A stretch of 8,051 nucleotides of DNA from Actinophytocola sp045807065 (GTDB lineage Bacteria; Actinomycetota; Actinomycetes; Mycobacteriales; Pseudonocardiaceae): positions 1-8,051 of the forward strand of contig NZ_JBJMIE010000589.1 of NCBI RefSeq assembly GCF_045807065.1, read 5' to 3'. Shown one piece after another: positions 1 to 5,500 of this stretch (position 1 is its first letter; every line of letters starts with the position of its first letter). The notes beneath the pieces were generated by a model that was not told the DNA's origin, ran no database searches, and saw only the letters and a program-made list of their open reading frames with translations. The translations under genes were made by a program, and so were the position numbers.

Positions 1-222
1 CGTCGGCTTGCCCACGACCGATTTCTGGATCTGGCCGAGGGCGACCTCCAGCTTCGTGACGTACTCCTTCTGCGTCGGCGCGTCGGCCGCGAGGTCGAAG
101 CTCTGGTTCACCAGGATGATCGTGAGCGCGAGCAACACACCCGCGGACAGCACGAGCACCGCCGCGTACAGCGCGGTCAACCGGGTGCGCAGGGTGAGCC
201 GGGGACCCGTGCGGCGGGTCAT
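1..222 (-). CDS. sensor histidine kinase, N-terminal part (partial, runs off the left edge)
   Basis: The first 74 codons of a membrane protein read in frame from ATG at 222 down to position 1. The start overlaps the response regulator stop by 4 bases (ATGA, 219-222), the standard arrangement for a regulator-kinase pair. The N-terminus is basic (MTRRTGPRLTLRTRLTALYA), then comes one hydrophobic membrane segment at about residues 17-38, then a polar stretch that should begin the extracytoplasmic sensor region. This layout is typical of OmpR-partner sensor kinases. The HAMP, H-box and ATPase domains that would prove the identity lie outside the window, so the call rests on position, overlap and the N-terminal transmembrane pattern. 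The signal sensed is unknown; the neighbouring exporter suggests an envelope or antimicrobial stress cue, which is inference. Confidence 0.8.
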   Translation of the reverse strand, partial: MTRRTGPRLTLRTRLTALYAAVLVLSAGVLLALTIILVNQSFDLAADAPTQKEYVTKLEVALGQIQKSVVGKPT

Positions 223-869
223 ATCCGGTACCCCGCGCCGACCACGGTGTGGATCACCGGCGGCTCGCCCAGCTTGCGGCGCAGCCGGCCGACGGTCACC
301 TGCACGATGTTGCTGAACGGGTCGATGTGCTCGTCCCACACCCGCTCCAGCAGCTCCTCGGTGCTGACCGTGGCGCCGCCGGCCAGCAGCAGCGTCTCCA
401 GCACCCCGAACTCCTTACGCGTCAACGAGATCGGGCGACTCCCCCGGGTGACCGTGCGCCGCGCGAGGTCGGCGATCAGGTCCTCGTGGCGCAGCACGGG
501 CGGGGCGGCCGGGCGGCGGCGCGACAGCACCCGGATGCGCGCCACCAGTTCCGCGAACGCGAACGGCTTGGGCAGGTAGTCGTCCGCGCCGATGGACAGG
601 CCGGTCACGCGGTCCTCGACGCCGGCCGCCGCGGTCAGCATCAGCACCCGGCTCGGCGCGTCCCGGGCGGCGAGCGCCCGGCAGACGTCGTCGCCGTGCG
701 TGCCGGGCAGGTCCCGGTCGAGCACCACCACGTCGTAGTCGACGAGGTCCAGCTTCGCCAGCGCGCCGTCCCCGTCATGGGCGAGGTCCACCGCGAGCCC
801 CGCGTCCCGCAGCCCCTCCGCGATGTTGCGGGCCAGCACCCGCTCGTCCTCGACGACAAGAACCCTCAC
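219..869 (-). CDS. OmpR/PhoB-family response regulator
   Basis: A 216-residue DNA-binding response regulator. The receiver domain (about 1-115) shows the acidic pair E7-D8, the phosphoacceptor D51 in VVVLDRDLPG, the switch T79 (VLMLTAAA) and the conserved K101 in DDYLPKPF. The C-terminal winged-helix domain (about 125-216) has the usual ISLTRKEFGVLETLL, the recognition-helix stretch SNIVQVTVGRLRRKL and the terminal VVGAGYRI. I chose GTG at 869 because it begins directly at the first beta strand (VRVLVVEDE). The frame stays open upstream to an ATG at 911, but those extra 14 residues look non-family and would use up the divergent promoter region. No clear ribosome binding site precedes 869. It is translationally coupled to the kinase and transcribed away from the exporter operon, which is its most likely target. 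Direct control of that operon is inferred. Confidence 0.93.
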   Translation of the reverse strand: MRVLVVEDERVLARNIAEGLRDAGLAVDLAHDGDGALAKLDLVDYDVVVLDRDLPGTHGDDVCRALAARDAPSRVLMLTAAAGVEDRVTGLSIGADDYLPKPFAFAELVARIRVLSRRRPAAPPVLRHEDLIADLARRTVTRGSRPISLTRKEFGVLETLLLAGGATVSTEELLERVWDEHIDPFSNIVQVTVGRLRRKLGEPPVIHTVVGAGYRI

Positions 870-959
870 CAGCGTGAGTGTGGTGTGCCGCCGGTGACAC
901 CGCCATAACAATCGCCGTGTTAGGCCGGTGTCATCGCCGGACGCGTACCTCTTTCGGTC
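870..959. promoter_or_regulatory. divergent intergenic region between regulator and exporter operon
   Basis: Ninety bases separate the two divergent start codons, so promoters for both the two-component system and the exporter operon should lie here. The only AT-rich patch is at about 904-913 (CATAACAATC); it could supply a -10-like element in either direction, but no clear sigma-70 pair can be assigned. Two 15-base near-identical repeats flank this patch (see separate entry). Neither start codon has a recognisable Shine-Dalgarno sequence, so leaderless or short-leader transcripts are possible. The promoter assignment comes from layout, not from a strong consensus match. Confidence 0.6.
890..938. 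promoter_or_regulatory. pair of 15-base imperfect repeats, candidate regulator operator
   Basis: GCCGGTGACACCGCC (890-904) and GCCGGTGTCATCGCC (924-938) match at 13 of 15 positions and are offset by 34 bases, roughly three helical turns. The first contains a perfect 5-base inverted repeat around one central base (CGGTG-A-CACCG, 892-902); the second has the same symmetry with one mismatch. A related half, GCCGTGTTAG (914-923), directly precedes the second copy, giving a head-to-tail pair 10 bases apart of the sort OmpR-family regulators often bind. Placement between the regulator gene and its probable target operon suggests an operator. No published site is being matched here. Confidence 0.45.
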
Positions 960-1517
960 ATGTTGACGCGACGTCTTTCCGGCGCGCTGCTGGCACTAGC
1001 GGCGTTGGCCGGATGTTCGAACGAACCATCCACTCCCGCGGCGGCCGCCACCGGCGACCGGACCGCCAAGCTCCACGCCGCCGCGGAATGCCTGCGGCAG
1101 CACGGGATCCACAACTTCGCCGACCCCGTCCTGGGCGCGAACGGGCAGGTGTTCACCGACACGCGCTCGCTCCAGCGGGCCGCGGACAACACCCGGCAGG
1201 CGGCCATGACCGCCTGCCGGGACGCGTTGGGCGCGGCGAGCTGGAACCCCGAGCAGCTGCCGCCCGCGCCGGCGGCGCTGGTGGCCGCCGGGGTGAAGTC
1301 CGCCCAGTGCCTGCGGGCGCACGGCCTGCCGAACGTCAAGGACCCGACGGCGAGCTCGCCGTACACGCCGGGCCACGGCTTCGGGTTGCGGGCGGACGAG
1401 CTGCCACCCGGCGTGGACAAGCGCAGCCCGATCCTGCGGCAAGCCCTTACCGCGTGCCGATCGATCCTGGACGCCGAGACCGCGGCGTCCAACCTCAAGC
1501 AGCTGGCGGGCAAGTGA
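960..1517 (+). CDS. lipoprotein with duplicated two-cysteine CLRxHG module
   Basis: A 185-residue predicted lipoprotein of unknown function. The N-terminus has a basic start (MLTRR), a hydrophobic core and a lipobox LAGC with lipidated Cys19, so it should be anchored to the outer face of the membrane. The mature part contains two copies of one module. Module 1 (about 42-90) has C44-LRQHG-IHNFADP and ends QAAMTAC86-RDAL; module 2 (about 115-170) has C117-LRAHG-LPNVKDP and ends QALTAC166-RSIL. Each holds two cysteines that could pair as a disulfide. The C-[LM]-R-x-H-G-x-x-N-x-x-D-P signature recurs in uncharacterised actinobacterial secreted proteins, as I recall. It is the first gene of the exporter operon and overlaps the adaptor gene by 4 bases, so a role as an accessory or substrate-capturing subunit is plausible but inferred. 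No Shine-Dalgarno sequence is visible before the ATG. Confidence 0.85.
   Translation: MLTRRLSGALLALAALAGCSNEPSTPAAAATGDRTAKLHAAAECLRQHGIHNFADPVLGANGQVFTDTRSLQRAADNTRQAAMTACRDALGAASWNPEQLPPAPAALVAAGVKSAQCLRAHGLPNVKDPTASSPYTPGHGFGLRADELPPGVDKRSPILRQALTACRSILDAETAASNLKQLAGK
1192..1221. repeat. perfect 12-base inverted repeat inside the lipoprotein gene
   Basis: CCCGGCAGGCGG (1192-1203) and its exact reverse complement CCGCCTGCCGGG (1210-1221) are separated by a 6-base loop CCATGA. The hairpin would be very stable in RNA or in single-stranded DNA. It spans codons for the end of the first cysteine module (around residues 78-88), so it may be partly a by-product of GC-rich coding. Twelve perfect pairs is longer than the other palindromes noticed here. 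No T-run follows. Confidence 0.7.
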
Positions 1518-2596
1518 ACCGGCGGTCGTTCCTGTGGTCGGCGGCGACGGTGACGGCAGCCGCGGGCGCGGGTGGCGCGGTCGTGCTGCTGTCCGACCGC
1601 GGCACACCCGCCGCCACGGCTGCCGCCGCACCGGCCACCGGCACCGCGCGGGTGGTGCGCACGGACCTGGTCACCACCGAGCCGCTGTTCGGCACGCTCG
1701 GGTTCGCGGGCGAGGTCAGGGTTTCCGGCGTCACCGACGGGCACAGCTACACCTGGCTGCCCGCACCCGGCGCGGTCGTCGCGGCGGGACAGCCGCTGTA
1801 CGAGGTGGACGGTCGTGCCGTGCCGCTGCTGCCCGGTGACCGGCCGGTCTGGCGTCCGTTCGCGGCGGGGATGACGCCGGGGCCGGACGTCACGCAGCTC
1901 AACAACGGCTTGGTGGCCCTGGGGTTCGCGCACGGGCTGACCGGCTCGCCCCGGTTCGGCACGGCATCCGCGGCGGCCGTGCGGCGCTGGCAACACGCGC
2001 TCGGCGTGCCCGTGACCGGCCGGGTCGAGCTGGGCGAGGTCGTGTTCGCGCACGTGCCGCTGCGGGTGACCACCGTGTCCGCAGACGTCGGCGCGCGGCC
2101 GGAGCCCGGCGCGCCGCTGGTCGTCGCGACGTCCACGGACCGCGTCGTCACGCTGCCCGTGCCGGTGGACCAGGCCTTCCTGCTACACGTGTCCGACGCG
2201 GTCACCGTCACGCTGCCGGACGCCCGCACCACCACGCCCGGCACGGTGTCCGCGGTGTCACCGGTCGCGGTGGCCCCGTCGCAGGACACCCCGAGCGACC
2301 GTCCCCCGGTGTCCACCGTGGACGTCTCGGTCACGCTCGCCGACCCGGGCGCGGCGGCCGCCTACACCACGGCGCCGGTCAGCGTGAGCGTGACGACGGC
2401 CAGCGTCCGCGGCGTGCTGGCGGTGCCGATCACCGCGCTGGTCGCCCGCGCGGGTGGCGGGTTCGCGGTCACCGTCGTCGACGGACCGCGGCGCCGGCAG
2501 GTCCCGGTCACCGCCGGCGTGTTCGCCGACACGCTGGTCCAGGTGTCCGGCGGCGGGCTCGCCGAGGGCGACGTGGTGGAGGTGCCGGCGTCGTGA
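1514..2596 (+). CDS. MacA/HlyD-like ABC-exporter adaptor with peptidoglycan-binding domain
   Basis: A 360-residue membrane-anchored extracytoplasmic adaptor. The start is GTG at 1514, overlapping the lipoprotein stop by 4 bases (GTGA). The N-terminus reads VNRRSFLWSAATV, a twin-arginine-like motif followed by a weakly hydrophobic segment (about 9-26), so export by Tat or a plain signal anchor are both possible. Residues about 77-100 match the first half of a biotinyl-lipoyl-like domain (YTWLPAPGAVVAAGQPLYEVDG). A peptidoglycan-binding domain follows at about 119-178 (DVTQLNNGLVALGF, then FGTASAAAVRRWQHALGVPVTG). The second half-motif is at about 178-209 (SADVGARPEPGAPLVVATST), then beta-rich adaptor domains to the end. 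The wall-binding domain sits where Gram-negative MacA carries its TolC-reaching helical hairpin, which suits a cell with no outer membrane partner. The next gene encodes the ATPase. The same frame is open back to 878, but that stretch is antisense or overlapping noise over the lipoprotein gene. Confidence 0.88.
   Translation: MNRRSFLWSAATVTAAAGAGGAVVLLSDRGTPAATAAAAPATGTARVVRTDLVTTEPLFGTLGFAGEVRVSGVTDGHSYTWLPAPGAVVAAGQPLYEVDGRAVPLLPGDRPVWRPFAAGMTPGPDVTQLNNGLVALGFAHGLTGSPRFGTASAAAVRRWQHALGVPVTGRVELGEVVFAHVPLRVTTVSADVGARPEPGAPLVVATSTDRVVTLPVPVDQAFLLHVSDAVTVTLPDARTTTPGTVSAVSPVAVAPSQDTPSDRPPVSTVDVSVTLADPGAAAAYTTAPVSVSVTTASVRGVLAVPITALVARAGGGFAVTVVDGPRRRQVPVTAGVFADTLVQVSGGGLAEGDVVEVPAS
2578..2583 (+). 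promoter_or_regulatory. ribosome binding site for the ABC ATPase
   Basis: GGAGGT lies 9 bases before the GTG at 2593, inside the last codons of the adaptor gene. It is the best Shine-Dalgarno match in the operon. It supports GTG 2593 as the real start and shows the ATPase can be initiated on its own as well as by coupling through the GTGA overlap. Confidence 0.7.
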
Positions 2597-3306
2597 CGGG
2601 AGCTGACCACCGAGAACAGGGCACCGAACCCCACCCCGCCATCGAGCTGCGTGGCGTGTCCAAGGAGTTCGCCGGCACCGCCGCGCTGCGCACCGTCGAC
2701 CTGCGGATCCGGCCCGGCGAGCTGGTGTCGGTCGTCGGCGCGTCCGGATCCGGCAAGTCCACCCTGCTGCACATCGCGGGCACGCTGGAGCGGCCGTCCA
2801 CCGGTTCGGTGTGGCTGGCCGGCCGGGATGTCGCGGGGCTGGGCGACGCCGCGGTCGCCCGGTTGCGCGCCGAGCACCTCGGCTTCGTGTTCCAGCAGTT
2901 CTTCCTGCTGTCGCACGTGGACATCGTGGCGAACGTGGCGCACGCGTTGACCTACCGCGGGGTCGCGCCGGCGAAGCGGCGCGCGGCGGCGGAGGTCGCA
3001 CTGCACGAGGTCGGTCTCGGGCACCGGCTCACGCACCGGCCCGACGAGCTGTCCGGCGGCGAGCGGCAGCGGGTCGCCATCGCCCGCGCGGTCGTGGGCC
3101 GGCCGTCGGCAGTGCTGGCGGACGAGCCGACGGGCAACCTGGACTCCGCGACCGGCCGGGAGGTGCTGGAGGTGTTGCTGCGGCTCAACGCGGCCGGCAC
3201 CACCGTCGTGGTCGTCACGCACGACCGGGACGTCGCGGCGGCCACGACCCGGTGTGTCGAGCTGCGGGACGGCGTGGTCGTGGCCGACTCGGGGGTGACG
3301 CGATGA
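2593..3306 (+). CDS. ABC transporter ATP-binding protein (MacB/LolD type)
   Basis: A 237-residue cytoplasmic nucleotide-binding subunit that hydrolyses ATP to drive the adjacent FtsX-type permease. All key motifs are intact: Walker A GASGSGKST (49-57), Q-loop Q101 in FVFQQF, signature LSGGERQR (153-160), Walker B AVLADEP (173-179, catalytic E178) followed by TGNLD, and H-loop H210 in VVTHD. The FQQFFLL and DEPTGNLDS stretches are typical of the MacB/LolD/FtsE group. The length is normal for a stand-alone ATPase of this group; in Gram-negative MacB the same domain is fused to the permease, here they are two genes. It overlaps the adaptor upstream (GTGA) and the permease downstream (ATGA) by 4 bases each, implying equimolar, coupled synthesis. 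Confidence 0.96.
   Translation: MTGADHREQGTEPHPAIELRGVSKEFAGTAALRTVDLRIRPGELVSVVGASGSGKSTLLHIAGTLERPSTGSVWLAGRDVAGLGDAAVARLRAEHLGFVFQQFFLLSHVDIVANVAHALTYRGVAPAKRRAAAEVALHEVGLGHRLTHRPDELSGGERQRVAIARAVVGRPSAVLADEPTGNLDSATGREVLEVLLRLNAAGTTVVVVTHDRDVAAATTRCVELRDGVVVADSGVTR
3291..3297 (+). promoter_or_regulatory. probable ribosome binding site for the permease
   Basis: GGGGGTG ends 5 bases before the ATG at 3303 and lies within the ATPase coding sequence. It is purine-rich but not an ideal match to the 16S tail. It favours the ATG in the ATGA overlap as the permease start. Confidence 0.45.
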
Positions 3307-4469
3307 GGCGGCGGGACGTGTTGCGCGAGGCGCTGGTGGGGTTGCGGTACCGCAAGGTCCGTTCCGCCCTGTGCGCGTTGGGAATCGCGATCGGCGCGGC
3401 CGCGGTGGTGGCCGTGGTGGCCATTCCGGCCTCGACGCAGGCCACGCTGCTGTCCCAGCTGGGGCGGGACGGGAACCTGCTGACGGTCGCGACCGGGCAG
3501 ACCATGAACGGGACGCCGCAGCCCCTGCCGGCGACGGCGCCCGGGATGGTGCGGCGGATCGACGGGGTGCGGCAGGCGGCGGCCGTCGGGCAGCTGCCGG
3601 AGGTGGCGGTGCGCCGGACCGCGGCCATCCCGGCCGTCGACACCAACGGCCTGACGCTGATGGCCGCGGAGCCGGCGCTCGTCCAGACATTGGACCTGAC
3701 CGTCACGGTGGGGCGGTTCCTCGACCGGGCGACGGACCGCTACCCGGTGGTCGTGCTGGGTGCGGGCGCCGCGCGGGCGCTGGGGGTCTCGCGCGTCGGG
3801 ACGCAGGTGTACCTGGGCCGGTCCTACGGCGTGGTGGTGGGCATCCTCGCACCCGTGCCACTCGCGCCGGAGCTGGACACCGCGGCGCTGGTCGGGACGT
3901 CGTTCGCGCGGCAGGCGTTCGACTTCGGCGACGAGCCGAGCCGGATCTACCTGCGTGCCGAGCCGGACCGGGTACCGGCGGTGTGGGCGTTGCTCGCGGC
4001 GACGGCCAACCCGGCCGACCCCGGCGAGGTCACCGTCGGGCGGCCGTCGGACCTGCTGGCCGCCCGGGTCACCACGCGGAGCGCGCTGCTCGGTCTCGCC
4101 GTGGGACTGGGGGCGGTGGCGCTGCTGGTCGGCGGCGTCGGGGTGGCCAACGTGATGGTCGTGTCGGTGCTGGAGCGGCGGGGGGAGATCGGGATCCGGC
4201 GGGCGCTCGGCGCCACCCGGCTGACGGTCGCGTCGATCTTCCTGGTCGAGTCGGCGCTGCTGTGCGTGCTCGGGGCGCTGACCGGGGCGTTGGCCGGCAT
4301 CGCGACGACGGTGGCCTACACCGTGTCGGCGGGTGATCTGCTCGTGCTCCCGGTGCTTCCGCTGGCGGGGGCACTGGCTGGGTCGCTGGTGGTCGGCCTG
4401 GTCGCGGGCATCTACCCCGCGGTGCGTGCCGCCCGTCTGTCGCCGACGGACGCGCTGCGCGCCGGCTGA
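3303..4469 (+). CDS. FtsX/MacB-like ABC transporter permease
   Basis: A 388-residue membrane subunit. After a basic cytoplasmic N-terminus (MRRRDVLREALVGLRYRKVR), TM1 spans about 21-41, followed by a large extracytoplasmic MacB-type domain (about 44-258). Three more membrane segments follow, at about 260-286, 308-338 and 350-376. The cytoplasmic loop after TM2 carries the family hallmark ERRGEIGIRRALGATR (about 291-306), which contacts the ATPase, and the protein ends YPAVRAARLSPTDALRAG, also typical. This four-helix mechanotransmission fold usually moves substrates or signals on the outer side of the membrane rather than pumping from the cytosol. With the ATPase and wall-binding adaptor it should form a tripartite-like complex. 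It is the last gene of the operon; its TGA abuts the stop of the convergent kinase gene with no spacer. Confidence 0.94.
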   Translation: MRRRDVLREALVGLRYRKVRSALCALGIAIGAAAVVAVVAIPASTQATLLSQLGRDGNLLTVATGQTMNGTPQPLPATAPGMVRRIDGVRQAAAVGQLPEVAVRRTAAIPAVDTNGLTLMAAEPALVQTLDLTVTVGRFLDRATDRYPVVVLGAGAARALGVSRVGTQVYLGRSYGVVVGILAPVPLAPELDTAALVGTSFARQAFDFGDEPSRIYLRAEPDRVPAVWALLAATANPADPGEVTVGRPSDLLAARVTTRSALLGLAVGLGAVALLVGGVGVANVMVVSVLERRGEIGIRRALGATRLTVASIFLVESALLCVLGALTGALAGIATTVAYTVSAGDLLVLPVLPLAGALAGSLVVGLVAGIYPAVRAARLSPTDALRAG

Positions 4470-4472
4470 TCA
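4467..4472. other. back-to-back convergent stop codons (TGATCA)
   Basis: The permease TGA (4467-4469) and the reverse-strand TGA of the kinase gene (4470-4472) join into the palindrome TGATCA. There is no intergenic base between the two convergent genes. Each 3' untranslated region must therefore lie antisense within the neighbouring gene. Confidence 0.95.
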
Positions 4473-5009
4473 GGGGACCCGGGCCGCCGGCCAGGCCCGG
4501 GTGAGGATGTCCGCGGCGGTTTCGTCCGGGGTCTGGTCCGAGGTGTCCAGCCACAGGCCCAGGCGGGGGGTCTCGGCGCGGAGGCCCTCGTCGAGCTGGG
4601 TGATCGTCCACTCGTCGTAGGCGTTCTTCGCGCGGGCCGCCTCCCGGGCGGCGACCGCCGCGGGGCGTGGGGCCAGGACGACCACCAGGAGCGGGCGGGC
4701 GCGGATCCTCGCGACCATCTCGGTCAGGTGGTCGCCGAGGATCACGTCCTGGGCGACGACGGTAAAGCCGTGGCGGAAGTACTCGTCGGCCGCCAGCGCG
4801 GTCAGGTGGTGGCGCAGGCGCAGCTGCCGCACGGCCTCCTCGGACGGGTGCGGGGTCATGTCCGCCCTGCCGCCCACCACCATGCGGCGGAACAGGTCGC
4901 CGCGCAGGTGGACCGAGCGGGGCAGGCGTTCGGCCAGCAGCTGGGCGACGGTCGACTTGCCCGCCGCCTGGATGCCGGTGACCAGCACGACGGCCGGGGC
5001 GGGGATCAC
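4470..5009 (-). CDS. small P-loop kinase-like protein (AAA_33 / chloramphenicol phosphotransferase-like fold)
   Basis: A 179-residue cytoplasmic nucleotide-binding protein. The start is GTG at 5009, overlapping the acetyltransferase stop by 4 bases and lying just before the first strand (VIPAPAVVLVTG). The Walker A motif is GIQAAGKST (12-20). D38 in SVHLRGDLFRR sits where this fold has a substrate-binding or catalytic Asp. A lid-like arginine-rich segment (AAREAARAKNAY, about 120-131) and the closing WLDTSDQTPDETAADIL (153-169) fit small-molecule kinases of the AAA_33 group, to which chloramphenicol 3-O-phosphotransferase also belongs. Length matches that group. The phosphate acceptor cannot be deduced, and there is no specific reason to call it a resistance enzyme. 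It is the last gene of the ligA unit, so it is probably expressed with the ligase and acetyltransferase. Confidence 0.85.
   Translation of the reverse strand: MIPAPAVVLVTGIQAAGKSTVAQLLAERLPRSVHLRGDLFRRMVVGGRADMTPHPSEEAVRQLRLRHHLTALAADEYFRHGFTVVAQDVILGDHLTEMVARIRARPLLVVVLAPRPAAVAAREAARAKNAYDEWTITQLDEGLRAETPRLGLWLDTSDQTPDETAADILTRAWPAARVP
4477..4502 (+). terminator. candidate hairpin terminator for the exporter operon
   Basis: ACCCGGGCC (4477-4485) and its exact complement GGCCCGGGT (4494-4502) are separated by 8 bases, 7 bases after the permease stop codon. No T-run follows, so it would be a stem-only terminator of the kind often proposed for actinobacteria. It lies within the last codons of the kinase gene on the other strand, so the same bases encode that protein's C-terminus. 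Terminator function is inferred from position and stem strength. Confidence 0.6.
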
Positions 5010-5500
5010 AGGTCCAGGCGGTAGGTGATCAGGGAGACAGCCGGCTCCGGGCTCCAGTCCAGGTCCGGCGTGCGGCGGAAGCCCAGGCGCTCGTACAGGC
5101 GGTGGGCCGCGTGCATCGCCTCGGAGCTGCTCAGGACGACCGCCGCGAAGCCGTGCCGGACCGCCTCGTCCAGGACGTGGCGGGTCAGCGCCTCCCCGAC
5201 GCCCCTGCCCCGCGCGGCCGGGGCGACGGCCAGCATCCGGAACTCCAGCTCGTCGTCGCGGCCGATCTCGCGCCACGCCGAGCCGGGGTGGGCGACGGTG
5301 ACCGTGCCGAGGAGCGCGCCGTCCGTCGCTACCAGGAGTTCCGCCTCCCGGTAGCGGCGGCGGGCGTCCTTCAGCTGGCCCGCGTAGGAGCCGTCCTCGC
5401 GGCCGGCGAGGTGGCCGTCGGCGCGATAGGCCTCGTAGGTCAGCTCGCCGACCGCGGGTAACTCCTCCTCGCGGGCCGGACGGATCGTCACCTCCGTCAT
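5006..5500 (-). CDS. GNAT-family N-acetyltransferase
   Basis: A 164-residue acetyl-CoA-dependent acetyltransferase. The ATG at 5500 overlaps the ligA stop by 4 bases (ATGA, 5497-5500). The N-terminal strand is TEVTIRPAREEELPAV. Motif A runs from about 84 to 111: EFRMLAVAPAARGRGVGEAL, with the pyrophosphate-binding R-x-x-G-x-G pattern at 97-102 (RGRGVG). Motif B is AAHRLYERLGF (131-141), with the usual Tyr136. The fold is complete and of normal length. The acceptor (protein, antibiotic or metabolite) is not predictable from sequence alone. It lies between ligA and a small kinase gene, with 4-base overlaps on both sides, so it should be co-translated with them. Confidence 0.92.
   Translation of the reverse strand: MTEVTIRPAREEELPAVGELTYEAYRADGHLAGREDGSYAGQLKDARRRYREAELLVATDGALLGTVTVAHPGSAWREIGRDDELEFRMLAVAPAARGRGVGEALTRHVLDEAVRHGFAAVVLSSSEAMHAAHRLYERLGFRRTPDLDWSPEPAVSLITYRLDL

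Noticed and set aside
878..1513. Upstream extension of the adaptor reading frame to 878
   Set aside because: It would overlap the whole lipoprotein gene out of frame and place no signal sequence at the N-terminus; GTG 1514 directly precedes RRSFLW and the membrane segment.
920..2053. A 377-codon minus-strand frame across the lipoprotein and adaptor genes
   Set aside because: Low-complexity, Arg/Ala-rich translation with no motifs; the plus-strand genes have signal sequences, domains and coupled starts.
4440..4469. Terminator for the ligA-acetyltransferase-kinase unit on the minus strand
   Set aside because: The palindromic GC-rich bases there form only a short, imperfect stem and lie in the conserved permease C-terminus; not strong enough to call.
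4470..5009. Naming the kinase-like gene a chloramphenicol resistance phosphotransferase
   Set aside because: Only the general fold and P-loop are shared as far as can be read; substrate residues cannot be confirmed and the context is not a resistance cluster.
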